DNA of 52,815 bases from an uncultured Moraxella sp. (GCA_943908425.1 CALTTC010000015.1:1-52815), one strand, 5' to 3'; counted from the first letter of the stretch, positions 9,088 to 17,948 are shown. Notes: generated by a model not told the origin, from the sequence alone. Numbers and translations are program-made.

Positions 9088-10463
9088 GCTAATCCTCCCT
9101 TGCCTAGTCTTAAAACTTTTTTGATTTCGTCTGCCATTTCACGTCGCCATTCACTGTGTTCTGGGTCGGCAAAATGATGGGCAACGGCTTTAAATTCGTT
9201 TTTAAAAATGCCTTGTAGCCAATCGGCGAAGTCTGTTTCTATGGCGGTATGCCAATCTTTGTTTATCCAAGCTGCTTTAAAGTCTTCTTCACCGTCCAAA
9301 TCACCACGTTTGGGGTCTAGCCAGTATTTTTGGTGCATTGGCAAATGGTGATAGTTTTTTGTCCAGCCAGCAGGGCGTATGGTTTGCAAGGTCTCACCAA
9401 GGCTTAGCACTTGATAGGCAATGTCTGACAAAATAGCACGGCGTGCTTCACGGATATTGATGTTGTTGTAATTGGTTTTGATAAGCGTAAACAGGGCGTT
9501 TAGGGCATCTTTGACTTGATATTGCAAGGCATTGACGGCAAAAATATTGCTAATATTGGGCGGAATGCGAATATCGCTTGATTGACGAAACACAGGGGGC
9601 ATTGATGGCAATAAATAATTGCGACCGCCTTGTTTGCTTGCCAGTTGGCTTACGTTTTGGGGCTTTGTACCGCCAAGCTGAACAACTGCCAAATCTTTGA
9701 TGGACAGATAGGCGGTTTGGTGGGCAGTTTTTTTAAAGCGGTTATCACGAGCGATTTTGTTATCATCACTGTAGCGTTTTTCATTGACCAGTTGAAAAAA
9801 TTCGTGCGTTAAAACAGTGGGGTGCAAGGGAATTAGTGTGATGTAGTTGTCGTCATCGCTGTCATCTTGTGCGATTGCCCATAAAATTTGCTTATTGCTT
9901 TCACAGGTTTTGGGGGCATTTATTTGCCTATTTAAACAATTTAAAAAGCTTTGTTGATACCCCTTGGATAAGTCTTCATCGTCAGCAAAACTTGTGGCAA
10001 CCGCTTGTGTGTTTTCTAAAATCACATCACGCAGTTTTATGCCCAAATTTTCTATCACTTCCCACTCAAAAAAAGCCATTAAGGGCAAATCAATCGCACC
10101 ACGTGGGCTATTGGCGTCTAGCAGTCGGCTATCGACGGTGTTTGTGTTGATGTAATCGTGATGAACCGCTTTGGTAAAATTGACATTGTCGCCTTTAGAG
10201 CTTGGGTGAATGCCTTTAGAGACGTGAGTGCCAACTTGTAAATTTTCTGCCATTTTTTGGGCATCAAGTAGCCAAGCATCTTTTTGATATTTGGTTTTTA
10301 TGGGCTTAAGTATGGCATTGATTCTGGCGATTTCTGCCACGTCGTTGTTTTCTATGGCTTGTGCCAGCTGTTTTTGTTCTGTTTTGGTTTTCTTGTCGTA
10401 TTGGCTGTCCAAAAATGCCTGTAGGGCATCTTTAATTTGTTGCTTACTCACTTGTGCTGGCAT
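9084..10463 (-). CDS. csy1: Csy complex large-type subunit Cas8f (Csy1)
   Basis: This protein of 459 residues matches Csy1 (Cas8f), the subunit that contacts the CC PAM and the crRNA handle. Recognisable stretches are VGTHVSKGIHPSSKGDNVNF, HDYINTNTVDSRLLDANSPRGAIDL and KPQNVSQLASKQGGRNYLLPSMPP (the last two split by variable regions). I place the start at the ATG at 10463 rather than the upstream TTG at 10523 because an AGGGG Shine-Dalgarno site lies seven bases in front of it. It is the first gene of the csy operon, and its upstream region carries the predicted CreR target. Confidence 0.94.
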   Translation of the reverse strand: MPAQVSKQQIKDALQAFLDSQYDKKTKTEQKQLAQAIENNDVAEIARINAILKPIKTKYQKDAWLLDAQKMAENLQVGTHVSKGIHPSSKGDNVNFTKAVHHDYINTNTVDSRLLDANSPRGAIDLPLMAFFEWEVIENLGIKLRDVILENTQAVATSFADDEDLSKGYQQSFLNCLNRQINAPKTCESNKQILWAIAQDDSDDDNYITLIPLHPTVLTHEFFQLVNEKRYSDDNKIARDNRFKKTAHQTAYLSIKDLAVVQLGGTKPQNVSQLASKQGGRNYLLPSMPPVFRQSSDIRIPPNISNIFAVNALQYQVKDALNALFTLIKTNYNNINIREARRAILSDIAYQVLSLGETLQTIRPAGWTKNYHHLPMHQKYWLDPKRGDLDGEEDFKAAWINKDWHTAIETDFADWLQGIFKNEFKAVAHHFADPEHSEWRREMADEIKKVLRLGKGGLA

Positions 10464-10494
10464 TTTTTTGCCCCTTGTTCTTAACTTATGAACT

Positions 10495-10558
10495 AATAAA
10501 CCACGTTTAATATTTAATTTCAACCATTACTTTACCTTAAATATGTAATACTTGACAA
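10495..10558 (-). promoter_or_regulatory. csy operon promoter region with CreR target site
   Basis: Two minus-strand promoters can be drawn. The first has TTGTCA (10558-10553) and TAAAGT (10534-10529), 18 bp apart. The second has TTGAAA (10523-10518) and TTTATT (10500-10495), 17 bp apart. The predicted CreR protospacer starts at 10526 on the plus strand with CC at 10524-10525. It therefore covers the -10 box of the first promoter and abuts the -35 box of the second. The first -35 box overlaps the -35 box of the divergent creR promoter. Which promoter is used cannot be told from sequence alone. Confidence 0.6.
10526..10541 (+). promoter_or_regulatory. predicted Csy-CreR binding site upstream of csy1
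   Basis: The sequence ATTACTTTACCTTAAA matches the first 16 guide positions of the crRNA-like gene at 10587 (ATTACGTTACCGTAAA) at all positions except 6 and 12. It is preceded by CC at 10524-10525, the type I-F PAM in the correct orientation. Every sixth crRNA base is flipped out and unpaired in type I effector complexes, so all 14 pairing positions match. Beyond position 16 complementarity largely ends, which fits binding without Cas3 cleavage. Confidence 0.82.
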
Positions 10559-10579
10559 AATTTATTTTACCGCTAAAAT
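10552..10579 (+). promoter_or_regulatory. promoter of the crRNA-like gene creR
   Basis: A consensus TTGACA box (10552-10557) and TAAAAT (10574-10579) are separated by 16 bp on the plus strand, opposite to the cas genes. The expected start site is around 10586, directly in front of the conserved part of the first degenerate repeat. The same arrangement of start site and repeat is seen at the CRISPR array itself. Confidence 0.8.
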
Positions 10580-10586
10580 CATCGGT

Positions 10587-10658
10587 TCGCTATTTAGGCG
10601 ACTTAGAAAATTACGTTACCGTAAACAATATTTACCCGCCACCTAGGCGGTTTAGTTA
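10587..10658 (+). ncRNA. creR: CreR-like crRNA-like regulator of the csy operon
   Basis: Two CRISPR-repeat relics flank a 21-nt guide. The first (aligned 10582-10609) has lost the 5' end but keeps the hairpin, with a G-U pair, and the full CTTAGAAA handle. The second (10631-10658) keeps the Cas6f hairpin with a paired change: the T-A pair closing the repeat stem becomes C-G (CCGCC-ACCTA-GGCGG). It is followed by a T-rich stretch. Both relics are in plus orientation, opposite to the array. The guide (10610-10630) matches the csy1 promoter next to a CC PAM. CreR RNAs are known regulators in other CRISPR types that let the effector complex repress its own cas genes. Here the second relic overlaps the cas3 3' end by seven bases. 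Confidence 0.85.
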
Positions 10659-13600
10659 GTCCTTTTCCAACAGCCGAAGCGTTCATCAAAATAATAATTT
10701 TGCTGTTCTGCCAAGGCAACGCTGGAAAAGCGTATCACCACAGCATTGGAACTAAGCCCCAACCGCTGTCCAAGCTCTGTCAATACATCGCTTAAACGAC
10801 TATCTAGCCACACGCTCACAAAAGGGCTGATTGTGGGTATTTGATAGGGTTTGATAATGCCGTTATCTGTTTTGCTATGGTTTAGTCCGTATTGTTTGAC
10901 ATTTTGGGCGTGATAGACTTTTATCTCGCTTTGGCTTGTGTTTGGGTCTATGACGTAGTCAATATTGGCACGTCCTGCCCGAAAGGGGGTCAAAACGCTC
11001 AAATGGGTGTGATGACGATTGGCGGTTTGTTTATCTTTAAAATAAGCATTGACTACATTAAATTGTGGATTATTCATCAAATCCATGATGACCTGATGTT
11101 CTAAATCGGCAAGGTTTATGGCAGGTTTTAGTGTGGCAGGTTTTTGAATACGGCATCTGGCATCAATGTTTTGTAGCGTATCAAGGGGTATCAATTCATT
11201 GATATTGTGGCTGTCTAATTGGTATTGTTCGCTTTCAAAACCAGGTCTTGTAAATACCACGTTTTGGTTGTTTTGCACACGGCTTTTTAGGGCTTGGATA
11301 TTGTATTGCCAAATGCCGATATTGGGCGATTGGGCAGTTTTTGGGCGATGTCGCCACACACGCCCTGCCAGCTGAATGATGGAACGCATAGAGCTTGGCT
11401 CAACCATTGCCCAATCATAGTCGTGGTCTCGCCCCACTTCGGCAACAGGCGTGGCAAGCACGATAAAGATATGATGGGTTTTGTCGGTATTTTTGGCCAT
11501 TGCTTGGGCAATGTCAGGGTAATTGACAAAATCCTTATCGCTTACATTGTGGCGATTTAAAATCGTATCTAGGCGATATTCAAGGCGATTACGCAGTGCC
11601 AACACTTGCTGAGAGTGATAGCAACACAAATAAAAATGACAATCTTGCTGGTCATCAAAATCGGTTAATTGATGCATTGCTTGGGCAATGTGCATCAGTG
11701 GCTGAATATTTGCCATACGAATAAGTCCGATACTGAGCGTTTTGCCATTGGCGGACAAATGGTGCTTTTGATGAAATTGGTGAGCATAATGTAGCAGTTC
11801 TTTGGCAATCGTTTGATAAAATTGGGCTTGTTTTTCGCCGTGATAGACCGCTGATAGGGGCAAAACTGTGGCGGTGCGTTTGGGCGGTAGGCTTGCCAAA
11901 AATTGTGTACGTTTTTTGGTAAATTTATGGTGATGGGTGATATACTGAACACTGTTGTCAATTTGTGTGCTGTGGCAATGGTTTTCATCAAACCACGCAC
12001 AAATGACTTGCGGGCTTGTGTGATTGAACGTTTGGTTATAAATTTGTCGCCCTGCCAAATAGGCATCAAACAAACCTGCCACCAAATCAGGCGGTAGTGT
12101 TGCCGATGACAATAGTACTTTTGTGCCAAAAACGCCCGCCAAATGCACAAGCCGAGATAAGGCAGGCAAGTCGCTTTGGTCAAAATCATCAGGCTCGTCC
12201 AAAATCAAATCACTGCTAAATAATCGCAATAAAGGGGCGATGTAGCGACCGCCACGTTTACATTCTGACGCTTGCATTAGATGGTCAATAGTGCAAACCA
12301 CAATGGGCGAGCCAATTAGCTTGCGTGCTTTATTATCTTTGATGATGGTGCCTAAATGTAAGTCGTCCAATCGTGTGCTATCGTCTGCGTCCACCCATTC
12401 GTCAATTAACTGTTCTGCCGATTCGCTGCCCAATTTGGTTAAGGTATCGTTTTGTTCACTGTTTTGTTCGTTTGTAGCGTGTAATTGTTGATGGGCTTGC
12501 CCGCCGACCAATACGGCAAGTTTATCGCTTGCTAATTGTAAATTTTGGCGAAAGCTTTGCCCTGTTTGTAAGGTTAAGGTACGCAAACCTAGGGCAATGG
12601 TTAGTCTGACCCCATTTTGGTTGCCAAGGGCGTACATAATGCGAGCGTTGCCAATGGTTTTGCCTGCCCCTGTTGATGCCATATTCACGCCAAAAAATCC
12701 GTGGGTTTGGGCGGTATCGCTATCGCTTTTGGCCAAAGCAAATGCCTTGTTTTGCCATAAAAACTTGGGGTTTTGGGTGTTTTTGGCAAGCGGTTCGTGG
12801 TTGGTTAATTTGGGCAAACCTTGATGAAGCAGGGGCAGGTTGCGACAAAATTTGGCGGTATATTGCCCAACGCCAAGCAAATGCTCGTCAAGTGCTTGAT
12901 TGGGCTCTTCGCCATCGGTATTAGCGATAAGCTTGTCTTGCCACGCCTTATCGCCTTGTACACGCTGTGCTTTGTCTTGTTGTTTTAGGGCAGAATAATT
13001 GTGGTCGCCTATCATCAAGCTAAGTCTTGATAACATAAGTAGTACTGGATTGGCAATGGCGGTTTGTTGCTGGCTTAGCTGTGTGAGCAGGGCATCTTCG
13101 GCGGCCTTTTTGGCATAGCGTTTGAGTGATTTTTGCCAAGTTGGGCTGTGCCATACCAAATTATCAAAACAAAAAAATGCTGTCTTTTGTTTGTCGTTCA
13201 TTGCATCAAGCGATTTGGAATTTTTGACCCAGCCATCAATGGCATTGACCATTTGCTGGTAATAGGCATCTATAGGGATAGCAAAAAACCTATGATTGGT
13301 TCGGAGCAGTGGTTTTTTTGCTTGTGGGCTAAAATAATAAGCCTGCAAGGGCGGTACACGGTGATGGGTAACGATAAGCCACGCAAGCCATTGGGTAACG
13401 ATGGGCAATTTGTGTAGTTGTGCTTGGTTGATGTGGGTTTTGATGTCGTCCAAGGTTGGCGTATGCGTGAGCAAAAATTCATCTATCGTCTGCAGTCTGT
13501 GCCAAACTTGGGCATCGGTTTGACAGTCTTTTAATAGCCAATACAACAACTTTAATGACAGCCATTCGTGGCGGTAGGGGTCGCCAATTTTACTTGGACC

Positions 13601-14020
13601 GTTTTTGTTTTGTAGTTTTTGCTGAAAACCATTGCTGGATTTGCCAATATCGTGCAACAGTCCCGCCAACGTGCTAACCGCTTGTAGCGCTTGCAAAAAT
13701 TGCCAATGATTCTCCCATTCGCTGTGCAAAATATTGCGTTTGGTGGTATTCACCGCCACAAAACCAAGCTCGTTAAATTGCCGTTTGTTACCCACAATCC
13801 ACAATAATTGCGTTTGGTTGCGACTTTTAAGTCTGTGGCAACTGACCGCTGTGGAGCGAGAAGCGGTTTTGGTGAGTGCTGTGCGTACCGCCCTAAGTCC
13901 ATCTTCGGTAATGGCGGTTTGCCATACGTTATCCCCAATGCGATTGGCAAAAGCATCTAGGACTTTTCTTGTCTTTTTTAGGGCGTTTTTTTGGCATTGC
14001 GAGACAAAAGTAACAAGCAT
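10652..14020 (-). CDS. cas3: type I-F Cas2-Cas3 fusion nuclease-helicase
   Basis: This 1122-residue protein combines the adaptation subunit Cas2 with the effector nuclease-helicase Cas3, as is typical of type I-F. The N-terminal ~95 residues form the Cas2-like domain. An HD nuclease motif follows (AGLLHDIGKSSNGFQ, about residue 120). Then come helicase motif I (MASTGAGKTIGNARI, about residues 450-465), a DEPD box in SDLILDEPDDFD, and SSATLPPD. The C-terminal helicase half includes QLAGRVWRHRP. It is recruited by target-bound Csy complex to degrade DNA and also forms the integration complex with Cas1. The ATG follows an AAGGA site. Unusually, 227 bp separate it from cas1. Confidence 0.97.
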   Translation of the reverse strand: MLVTFVSQCQKNALKKTRKVLDAFANRIGDNVWQTAITEDGLRAVRTALTKTASRSTAVSCHRLKSRNQTQLLWIVGNKRQFNELGFVAVNTTKRNILHSEWENHWQFLQALQAVSTLAGLLHDIGKSSNGFQQKLQNKNGPSKIGDPYRHEWLSLKLLYWLLKDCQTDAQVWHRLQTIDEFLLTHTPTLDDIKTHINQAQLHKLPIVTQWLAWLIVTHHRVPPLQAYYFSPQAKKPLLRTNHRFFAIPIDAYYQQMVNAIDGWVKNSKSLDAMNDKQKTAFFCFDNLVWHSPTWQKSLKRYAKKAAEDALLTQLSQQQTAIANPVLLMLSRLSLMIGDHNYSALKQQDKAQRVQGDKAWQDKLIANTDGEEPNQALDEHLLGVGQYTAKFCRNLPLLHQGLPKLTNHEPLAKNTQNPKFLWQNKAFALAKSDSDTAQTHGFFGVNMASTGAGKTIGNARIMYALGNQNGVRLTIALGLRTLTLQTGQSFRQNLQLASDKLAVLVGGQAHQQLHATNEQNSEQNDTLTKLGSESAEQLIDEWVDADDSTRLDDLHLGTIIKDNKARKLIGSPIVVCTIDHLMQASECKRGGRYIAPLLRLFSSDLILDEPDDFDQSDLPALSRLVHLAGVFGTKVLLSSATLPPDLVAGLFDAYLAGRQIYNQTFNHTSPQVICAWFDENHCHSTQIDNSVQYITHHHKFTKKRTQFLASLPPKRTATVLPLSAVYHGEKQAQFYQTIAKELLHYAHQFHQKHHLSANGKTLSIGLIRMANIQPLMHIAQAMHQLTDFDDQQDCHFYLCCYHSQQVLALRNRLEYRLDTILNRHNVSDKDFVNYPDIAQAMAKNTDKTHHIFIVLATPVAEVGRDHDYDWAMVEPSSMRSIIQLAGRVWRHRPKTAQSPNIGIWQYNIQALKSRVQNNQNVVFTRPGFESEQYQLDSHNINELIPLDTLQNIDARCRIQKPATLKPAINLADLEHQVIMDLMNNPQFNVVNAYFKDKQTANRHHTHLSVLTPFRAGRANIDYVIDPNTSQSEIKVYHAQNVKQYGLNHSKTDNGIIKPYQIPTISPFVSVWLDSRLSDVLTELGQRLGLSSNAVVIRFSSVALAEQQNYYFDERFGCWKRTN

Positions 14021-14247
14021 TGTATTCCTTCATTTTAATTGTTATAAGTATGGTTTAATGGCGATTGGTTTAATGGCGATGACTAATATTAACGGATTAA
14101 CTTAAATAACTAAGCAAAATAATCCAAGTGAAATAATTAGGCTAAATAACCAAGTTAAATAACCAAGTTAAATAATCCAAGTTAAATAATTAAATAATTG
14201 GGTGAAGCAATTAGACTAAATAACTCAATTAAATAACCAAATTAAAC
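14021..14247. repeat. AT-rich degenerate repeats between cas1 and cas3
   Basis: This spacer contains several imperfect copies of a roughly 13-bp unit of the form CCAAGTTAAATAA between about 14120 and 14245, and a direct duplication of GGTTTAATGGCGAT near 14053-14082. No ORF is convincing. In most type I-F loci cas1 and cas3 are nearly contiguous, so this is an expanded intergenic region and cas3 may need its own promoter. Confidence 0.6.
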
Positions 14248-15258
14248 TTAGATTAAATCGCCATCAATTATCTTATCATCAGCGACCTTACTATCATCAG
14301 CATTATCCCAATGGGTTGTCGCCAGTTGTTTTATGGTGTTAAAGGTTTTATCAAGGGCTTTATGATTGGTAAAATACGTCAAACACGTTTGGCGAAATTC
14401 GCTATCGCTTGCATTTTCTTTGGCAAAAATAAAAGCCAGCGGCAACACAATGGCATCTTTAATAATATCTGCAATATCAAACACCAATGCACCACGCCGT
14501 GTCTTGCCGTGCATTACCGCCAATCCGTGCGGTATGCCAAGCACCCAAGCGGTCGTCGCCCCCAAACCATATGCCAAATAATTACCGTGATTTAAAAAAA
14601 TATTGGCTTTGTCTAAGGCGTTGTTATCACGGCTAAAGCCTGCATTATTGGTATTGCTTGCGGCAATTTGGTATAGTTTTTTGGTCATTCGTCCTTCAAG
14701 GGTTAATAGCTCATTTGTGCTATTTTGGTATAAAATTTGCTGTTGATAGTCGTTTAATAAGCTTATGATTTTTGGGCTTTGGCTGTCAAAGCCATAACCG
14801 TTTAAGTCCTTGTCTTTACCCCAAACTTGCCTTAAAAAATCCAAACGAGCAAGCTGTAATTGTTTGGCAGCACGCAAGCGTTTGTCATCATTCCACCACC
14901 ACGACAGCCAACCTTGCAAATATTCGGTAGGGCGATATTCTGATTGCGGGGTTAGCCAGTAAACTTCTGCCCCCATAAAAAGCGGTGTGCCACCACCCCC
15001 ACAAAAGCCAACCAATACGCCAGCTGCCGCCAAAAGTCGCATTGCCGCTTGAGTAATGGACGTGCCTGTGCCAAGCAAAAGACAAGTGGTGTTGGCAATC
15101 GGAATATTGTAATAAAGGTTTTGTTTGTCGCTTTCGGTCAAATATAAAATCCGCCCGTCTTTTTGCATCACACGGCAATGTTCTAAATAATACAAATTGG
15201 CACGTTTGGAGTGCAAGATGGCGGTAAGTACAGGTTCTTTGTCTTTTTGGTTGGGCAT
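14248..15258 (-). CDS. cas1: CRISPR integrase Cas1 (type I-F)
   Basis: This 336-residue protein is the metal-dependent integrase that inserts new spacers. The core begins with AILHSKRANLYYLEHCRVM. Family hallmarks are LLGTGTSITQAAMRLLAAAGVLVGF (split by conserved glycines), the catalytic Glu in TLEGRMTKKLY, and the catalytic His and Asp in GLAVMHGKTRRGALVFDIADIIKDA. The reading frame extends upstream, but I choose the ATG at 15258 because AAGGAG lies six bases before it. It is the first cas gene of the locus. Confidence 0.95.
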   Translation of the reverse strand: MPNQKDKEPVLTAILHSKRANLYYLEHCRVMQKDGRILYLTESDKQNLYYNIPIANTTCLLLGTGTSITQAAMRLLAAAGVLVGFCGGGGTPLFMGAEVYWLTPQSEYRPTEYLQGWLSWWWNDDKRLRAAKQLQLARLDFLRQVWGKDKDLNGYGFDSQSPKIISLLNDYQQQILYQNSTNELLTLEGRMTKKLYQIAASNTNNAGFSRDNNALDKANIFLNHGNYLAYGLGATTAWVLGIPHGLAVMHGKTRRGALVFDIADIIKDAIVLPLAFIFAKENASDSEFRQTCLTYFTNHKALDKTFNTIKQLATTHWDNADDSKVADDKIIDGDLI

Positions 15259-15806
15259 CTGCATCTCCTTGGCTGATGGTTTGATATTAAAATTTTTGCC
15301 AGCGAAAAGCAAGGGGTTTTTTTGAATGAATAGTGATTTATAACTACTCATAAATGCCTTTGGTGAAACCAACATTTGATAAAATTAAAAGCGGTGAGAT
15401 AATCATAAAATAGCACTGATTTTTATTATTTACCAACTTTTATGTACAGATATTGCGAATAAAAATTAGTACAATAAAGTAAGACGGTACAATAAGCAAG
15501 ATAGTGTAACAAAGTGAAAGCGTGTAAAAATATCAAGAGAGTGTTTTAAAAAGACTGTATTAGATAGATCGTCCTTAATTATAAGCTTAATAAAACCAAA
15601 AACACAATAACTAATAGCAAAAATATCCAAGCTATCAAAAACAGTGATAAAAAATTAAAGGATAGTTTACCAAAGTGCTAGTATGGACGTGCTCAAATTA
15701 TTTAAAAATAATAGACAGCATAAAATATAAGCGTTATTAAGATATCGCTCTCTTATTTGGCTATTAAAAAATCATCAATACAACGATTTATGTTGGCAAA
15801 ATAATA
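15259..15806. other. intergenic region upstream of cas1
   Basis: This AT-rich stretch lies between the cas1 start and the truB stop; both genes are on the minus strand. No gene is evident. A weak minus-strand promoter for cas1 can be drawn (TTGGTA at 15436-15431 and TATTTT at 15412-15407, 18 bp apart), giving a leader of about 140 nt. I see no repeat relic or CreR target here. Confidence 0.5.
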
Positions 15807-16895
15807 TCAAAACCACCCCATCGCTTTTGGTTGCAACTTACCATCAAGATAAAGGACAGCTAATCCAAAAAACGCTTGATTAGTATTATAAATGCGTACA
15901 AGGCATTCTTGCTTGGCGGACATCGCCTCACTAGCCGTTACCTTGAAGTCTTGTTGAGTGGACTCGTGGGGAATATTGGGGCGTGGGCTCGTGGGGAATA
16001 TTGGGACGTGGGGAATATTGGCTTTGGATATCGGACACTTAGGCGATGATGCAAAGAATGTTGGCTCGTCAATACCTAGTGCTTTAATATTTAGGCGTTG
16101 CCCAAGCAATAACCGTTCAATGTGTGGCATTGTCAAAGTCAGCATCGGCATTGCACCAAGCAAGCTATCGGCAGGCAATAGTTGCTTTAACCGCTCATCA
16201 AAATCAAGGGCGATAAAGTCATCAAGCGATATCGCCCTATCTACACTTAATCCACCTGTTGCAACTCGGCGAAGGGCAATCAAATGCCCAACACTGCCCA
16301 AACTTTTGGCAATATCTTGTCCAAGCACCCGCACATAAGTGCCTTTGGAGCAACTCACCGAAACATCAATATGATGATCGTCTCGCTTTGTAAGGCTTAA
16401 CTCATCAATGACAATTGCCCGTGGCTTGCGTTCAACATCTATTCCCATTCGTGCCAATTCATAGAGCTTTTTGCCATCTTTTTTTAGGGCAGAATACATC
16501 GGCGGTACTTGCCACTGCGCACCCAAAAACCGACTAGCAATATCATCTAAATCGCTTTGGCTAAAGACAGGAGTATCGGCACGGCAGATTATTTGCCCAT
16601 CCTTGTCGCCTGTGTCAGTCATCGCACCCAAGGCAATGGTCGCTGTGTAGCTTTTTTGGGCGGATAAGCCAAACCCCGCAAATTTGGTGGCAGACCCCAA
16701 GCAAATCGGTAAAAGCCCTGTCGCCATTGGATCAAGCGTGCCAGTATGCCCTGCTTTTTTGCTGTCATGATAAGGTGATTTTAGTAAATATTTGACCTTA
16801 GCGACCGCTTGCTGAGAGCTTAAGCCCATCGGCTTATCTAGCAATAACACGCCTGTTACTGGCTGTTTTTTATCGTTATGGTGATGACTTGCCAT
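15807..16895 (-). CDS. truB: tRNA pseudouridine(55) synthase TruB
   Basis: This 362-residue enzyme makes pseudouridine 55 in the T-loop of tRNAs. The family core is clear: VLLLDKPMGLSS, the catalytic-Asp motif AGHTGTLDPMATGLLP (Asp about residue 54), YTATIALGAMTDTGD, and SCSKGTYVRVLGQD. The protein is about 50 residues longer than usual. The extra length is an insert at about residues 280-329 rich in Pro, Ile and Ser (NIPHVPIFPTSPRPNIPHES), encoded by three copies of a 15-bp repeat. The C-terminal PUA-like tail (CLVRIYN...GLAVLYLDGKLQPKAMGW) is intact behind the insert. The start is an ATG behind a GGGGG Shine-Dalgarno site. Confidence 0.96.
   Translation of the reverse strand: MASHHHNDKKQPVTGVLLLDKPMGLSSQQAVAKVKYLLKSPYHDSKKAGHTGTLDPMATGLLPICLGSATKFAGFGLSAQKSYTATIALGAMTDTGDKDGQIICRADTPVFSQSDLDDIASRFLGAQWQVPPMYSALKKDGKKLYELARMGIDVERKPRAIVIDELSLTKRDDHHIDVSVSCSKGTYVRVLGQDIAKSLGSVGHLIALRRVATGGLSVDRAISLDDFIALDFDERLKQLLPADSLLGAMPMLTLTMPHIERLLLGQRLNIKALGIDEPTFFASSPKCPISKANIPHVPIFPTSPRPNIPHESTQQDFKVTASEAMSAKQECLVRIYNTNQAFFGLAVLYLDGKLQPKAMGWF
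15965..16021. repeat. 15-bp minisatellite within truB
   Basis: The unit CGTGGGGAATATTGG occurs perfectly at 15965-15979, 15990-16004 and 16007-16021. The block lies within truB and keeps the frame open, encoding NIPH/VPIFP-type peptides in an insert between the catalytic domain and the C-terminal tail. Confidence 0.9.
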
Positions 16896-17213
16896 TATCC
16901 CCCCAAGGGTATCTTGCCGTATTGTTCAATATGTAGGCTACCTAGCTATCTATGCTACTTAGCTTAACCAGTTGTTATTCTCACCCAAGCCCTTTAGATA
17001 ACTTATTTGATTAACTCAAACAAATAGCTAAACTTATCTTGATTGTTGGGTGTTTATTATTGGGTATTTAATATTGGGCATTGGCTTTAAATTTGAGCCA
17101 AACTCACAACTAAGCTAATTAAATTCAAAACAGACAAATTCAAAACAATCAAGGGCTAGCCAAACTTACCGCTGACAAAATTTGCCCTTGATTGTTGCTG
17201 TTTTTGATTATTA
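16896..17213. other. intergenic region between rbfA and truB
   Basis: About 320 bp separate rbfA from truB, which are often adjacent. It is AT-rich and holds the inverted repeat at 17146-17194, described separately. I see no gene. Short A/T-rich motifs recur (for example ATTCAAAACA near 17120-17145), with no recognised function. Confidence 0.5.
17146..17194 (-). terminator. candidate terminator downstream of rbfA
   Basis: A perfect 11-bp inverted repeat (CAATCAAGGGC at 17146-17156 and GCCCTTGATTG at 17184-17194) encloses a 27-nt loop. On the minus strand it is followed by TTTT. It lies about 20 bp beyond the rbfA stop. The loop is long for an intrinsic terminator, so this is a moderate call. 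Confidence 0.5.
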
Positions 17214-17666
17214 CTATGTTAGATTATCGCCATTTTCATTATTATTACCGTCAATATCGGTATCAGTGTCGGCATCGCTTTTGGCGGTTTTTTGCATAGC
17301 TTCATTAACCAGATTCATCATACGGTTGCCGTGTGCCACCACTTCATCATAATGAAAACGCAGGCGGGGCGTGGTGCGTGTTTTTAAATCACGAGACAGC
17401 TCGGTACGCAAAAACCCTGCGGCGTTATTTAGCACCTTTAAGCTGTCTAGATGATTTTCTTTTAGCATCCCCTGTTCGGCGTTCACGGCTTGTTCGTCAG
17501 GTTCAAGCACGGTCACATAAATATCAGCATAACCTAAATCAGAGCTAACCTTGACACTTGAGATGGTAACCAGTCCTGTCAAGCGTGGGTCGTTTAACTC
17601 ATCACGGATAATCACCGCAAGGTTTCTTTGGATTTGGTCAGCAAGTCGTCTTAAACGTTGATTCAT
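17214..17666 (-). CDS. rbfA: 30S ribosome-binding factor A
   Basis: This 150-residue protein matches RbfA, a cold-shock associated factor that binds 16S rRNA helix 1 and assists 30S maturation. The KH-like core is visible: RRLADQIQRNLAVIIRDELNDPRL, TISSVKVSSDLGYADIYVTV (interrupted by normal family residues), and AAGFLRTELSRDLKTRTTPRLRFHYDE. The C-terminus ends in a low-complexity acidic and Asn-rich tail (DADTDTDIDGNNNENGDN) that is not part of the fold. The ATG follows a GGAT Shine-Dalgarno site. Confidence 0.95.
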   Translation of the reverse strand: MNQRLRRLADQIQRNLAVIIRDELNDPRLTGLVTISSVKVSSDLGYADIYVTVLEPDEQAVNAEQGMLKENHLDSLKVLNNAAGFLRTELSRDLKTRTTPRLRFHYDEVVAHGNRMMNLVNEAMQKTAKSDADTDTDIDGNNNENGDNLT

Positions 17667-17948
17667 TATTCATCCTTTATGGGCTAAAAAGACTTTAGTA
17701 TAAAGCAATCTGAAAAAAATTGCTAACCCAAGTATATGTGCTAACCGCTCCACTACCTAGCCTTACCACCCCCAACTTACCAAAAATTACGAAAGTTACT
17801 TTTAGTTACCAAACACCTGTAAAACTATGCCCCTTTTTCACCAAACACCCCTAGTCGCTTGGCAAAATTTCACTATAATAAGCCCATCAGTTAAGCGATT
17901 TAGCTGACAGCGTTAGGTTTTATTTTATCAGTTAATTTTAAGGAAAAG

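Noticed and set aside
10464..10523. Longer csy1 with a TTG start at 10523
   Set aside because: The ATG at 10463 has a clear AGGGG site, and the extension overlaps the promoter region.
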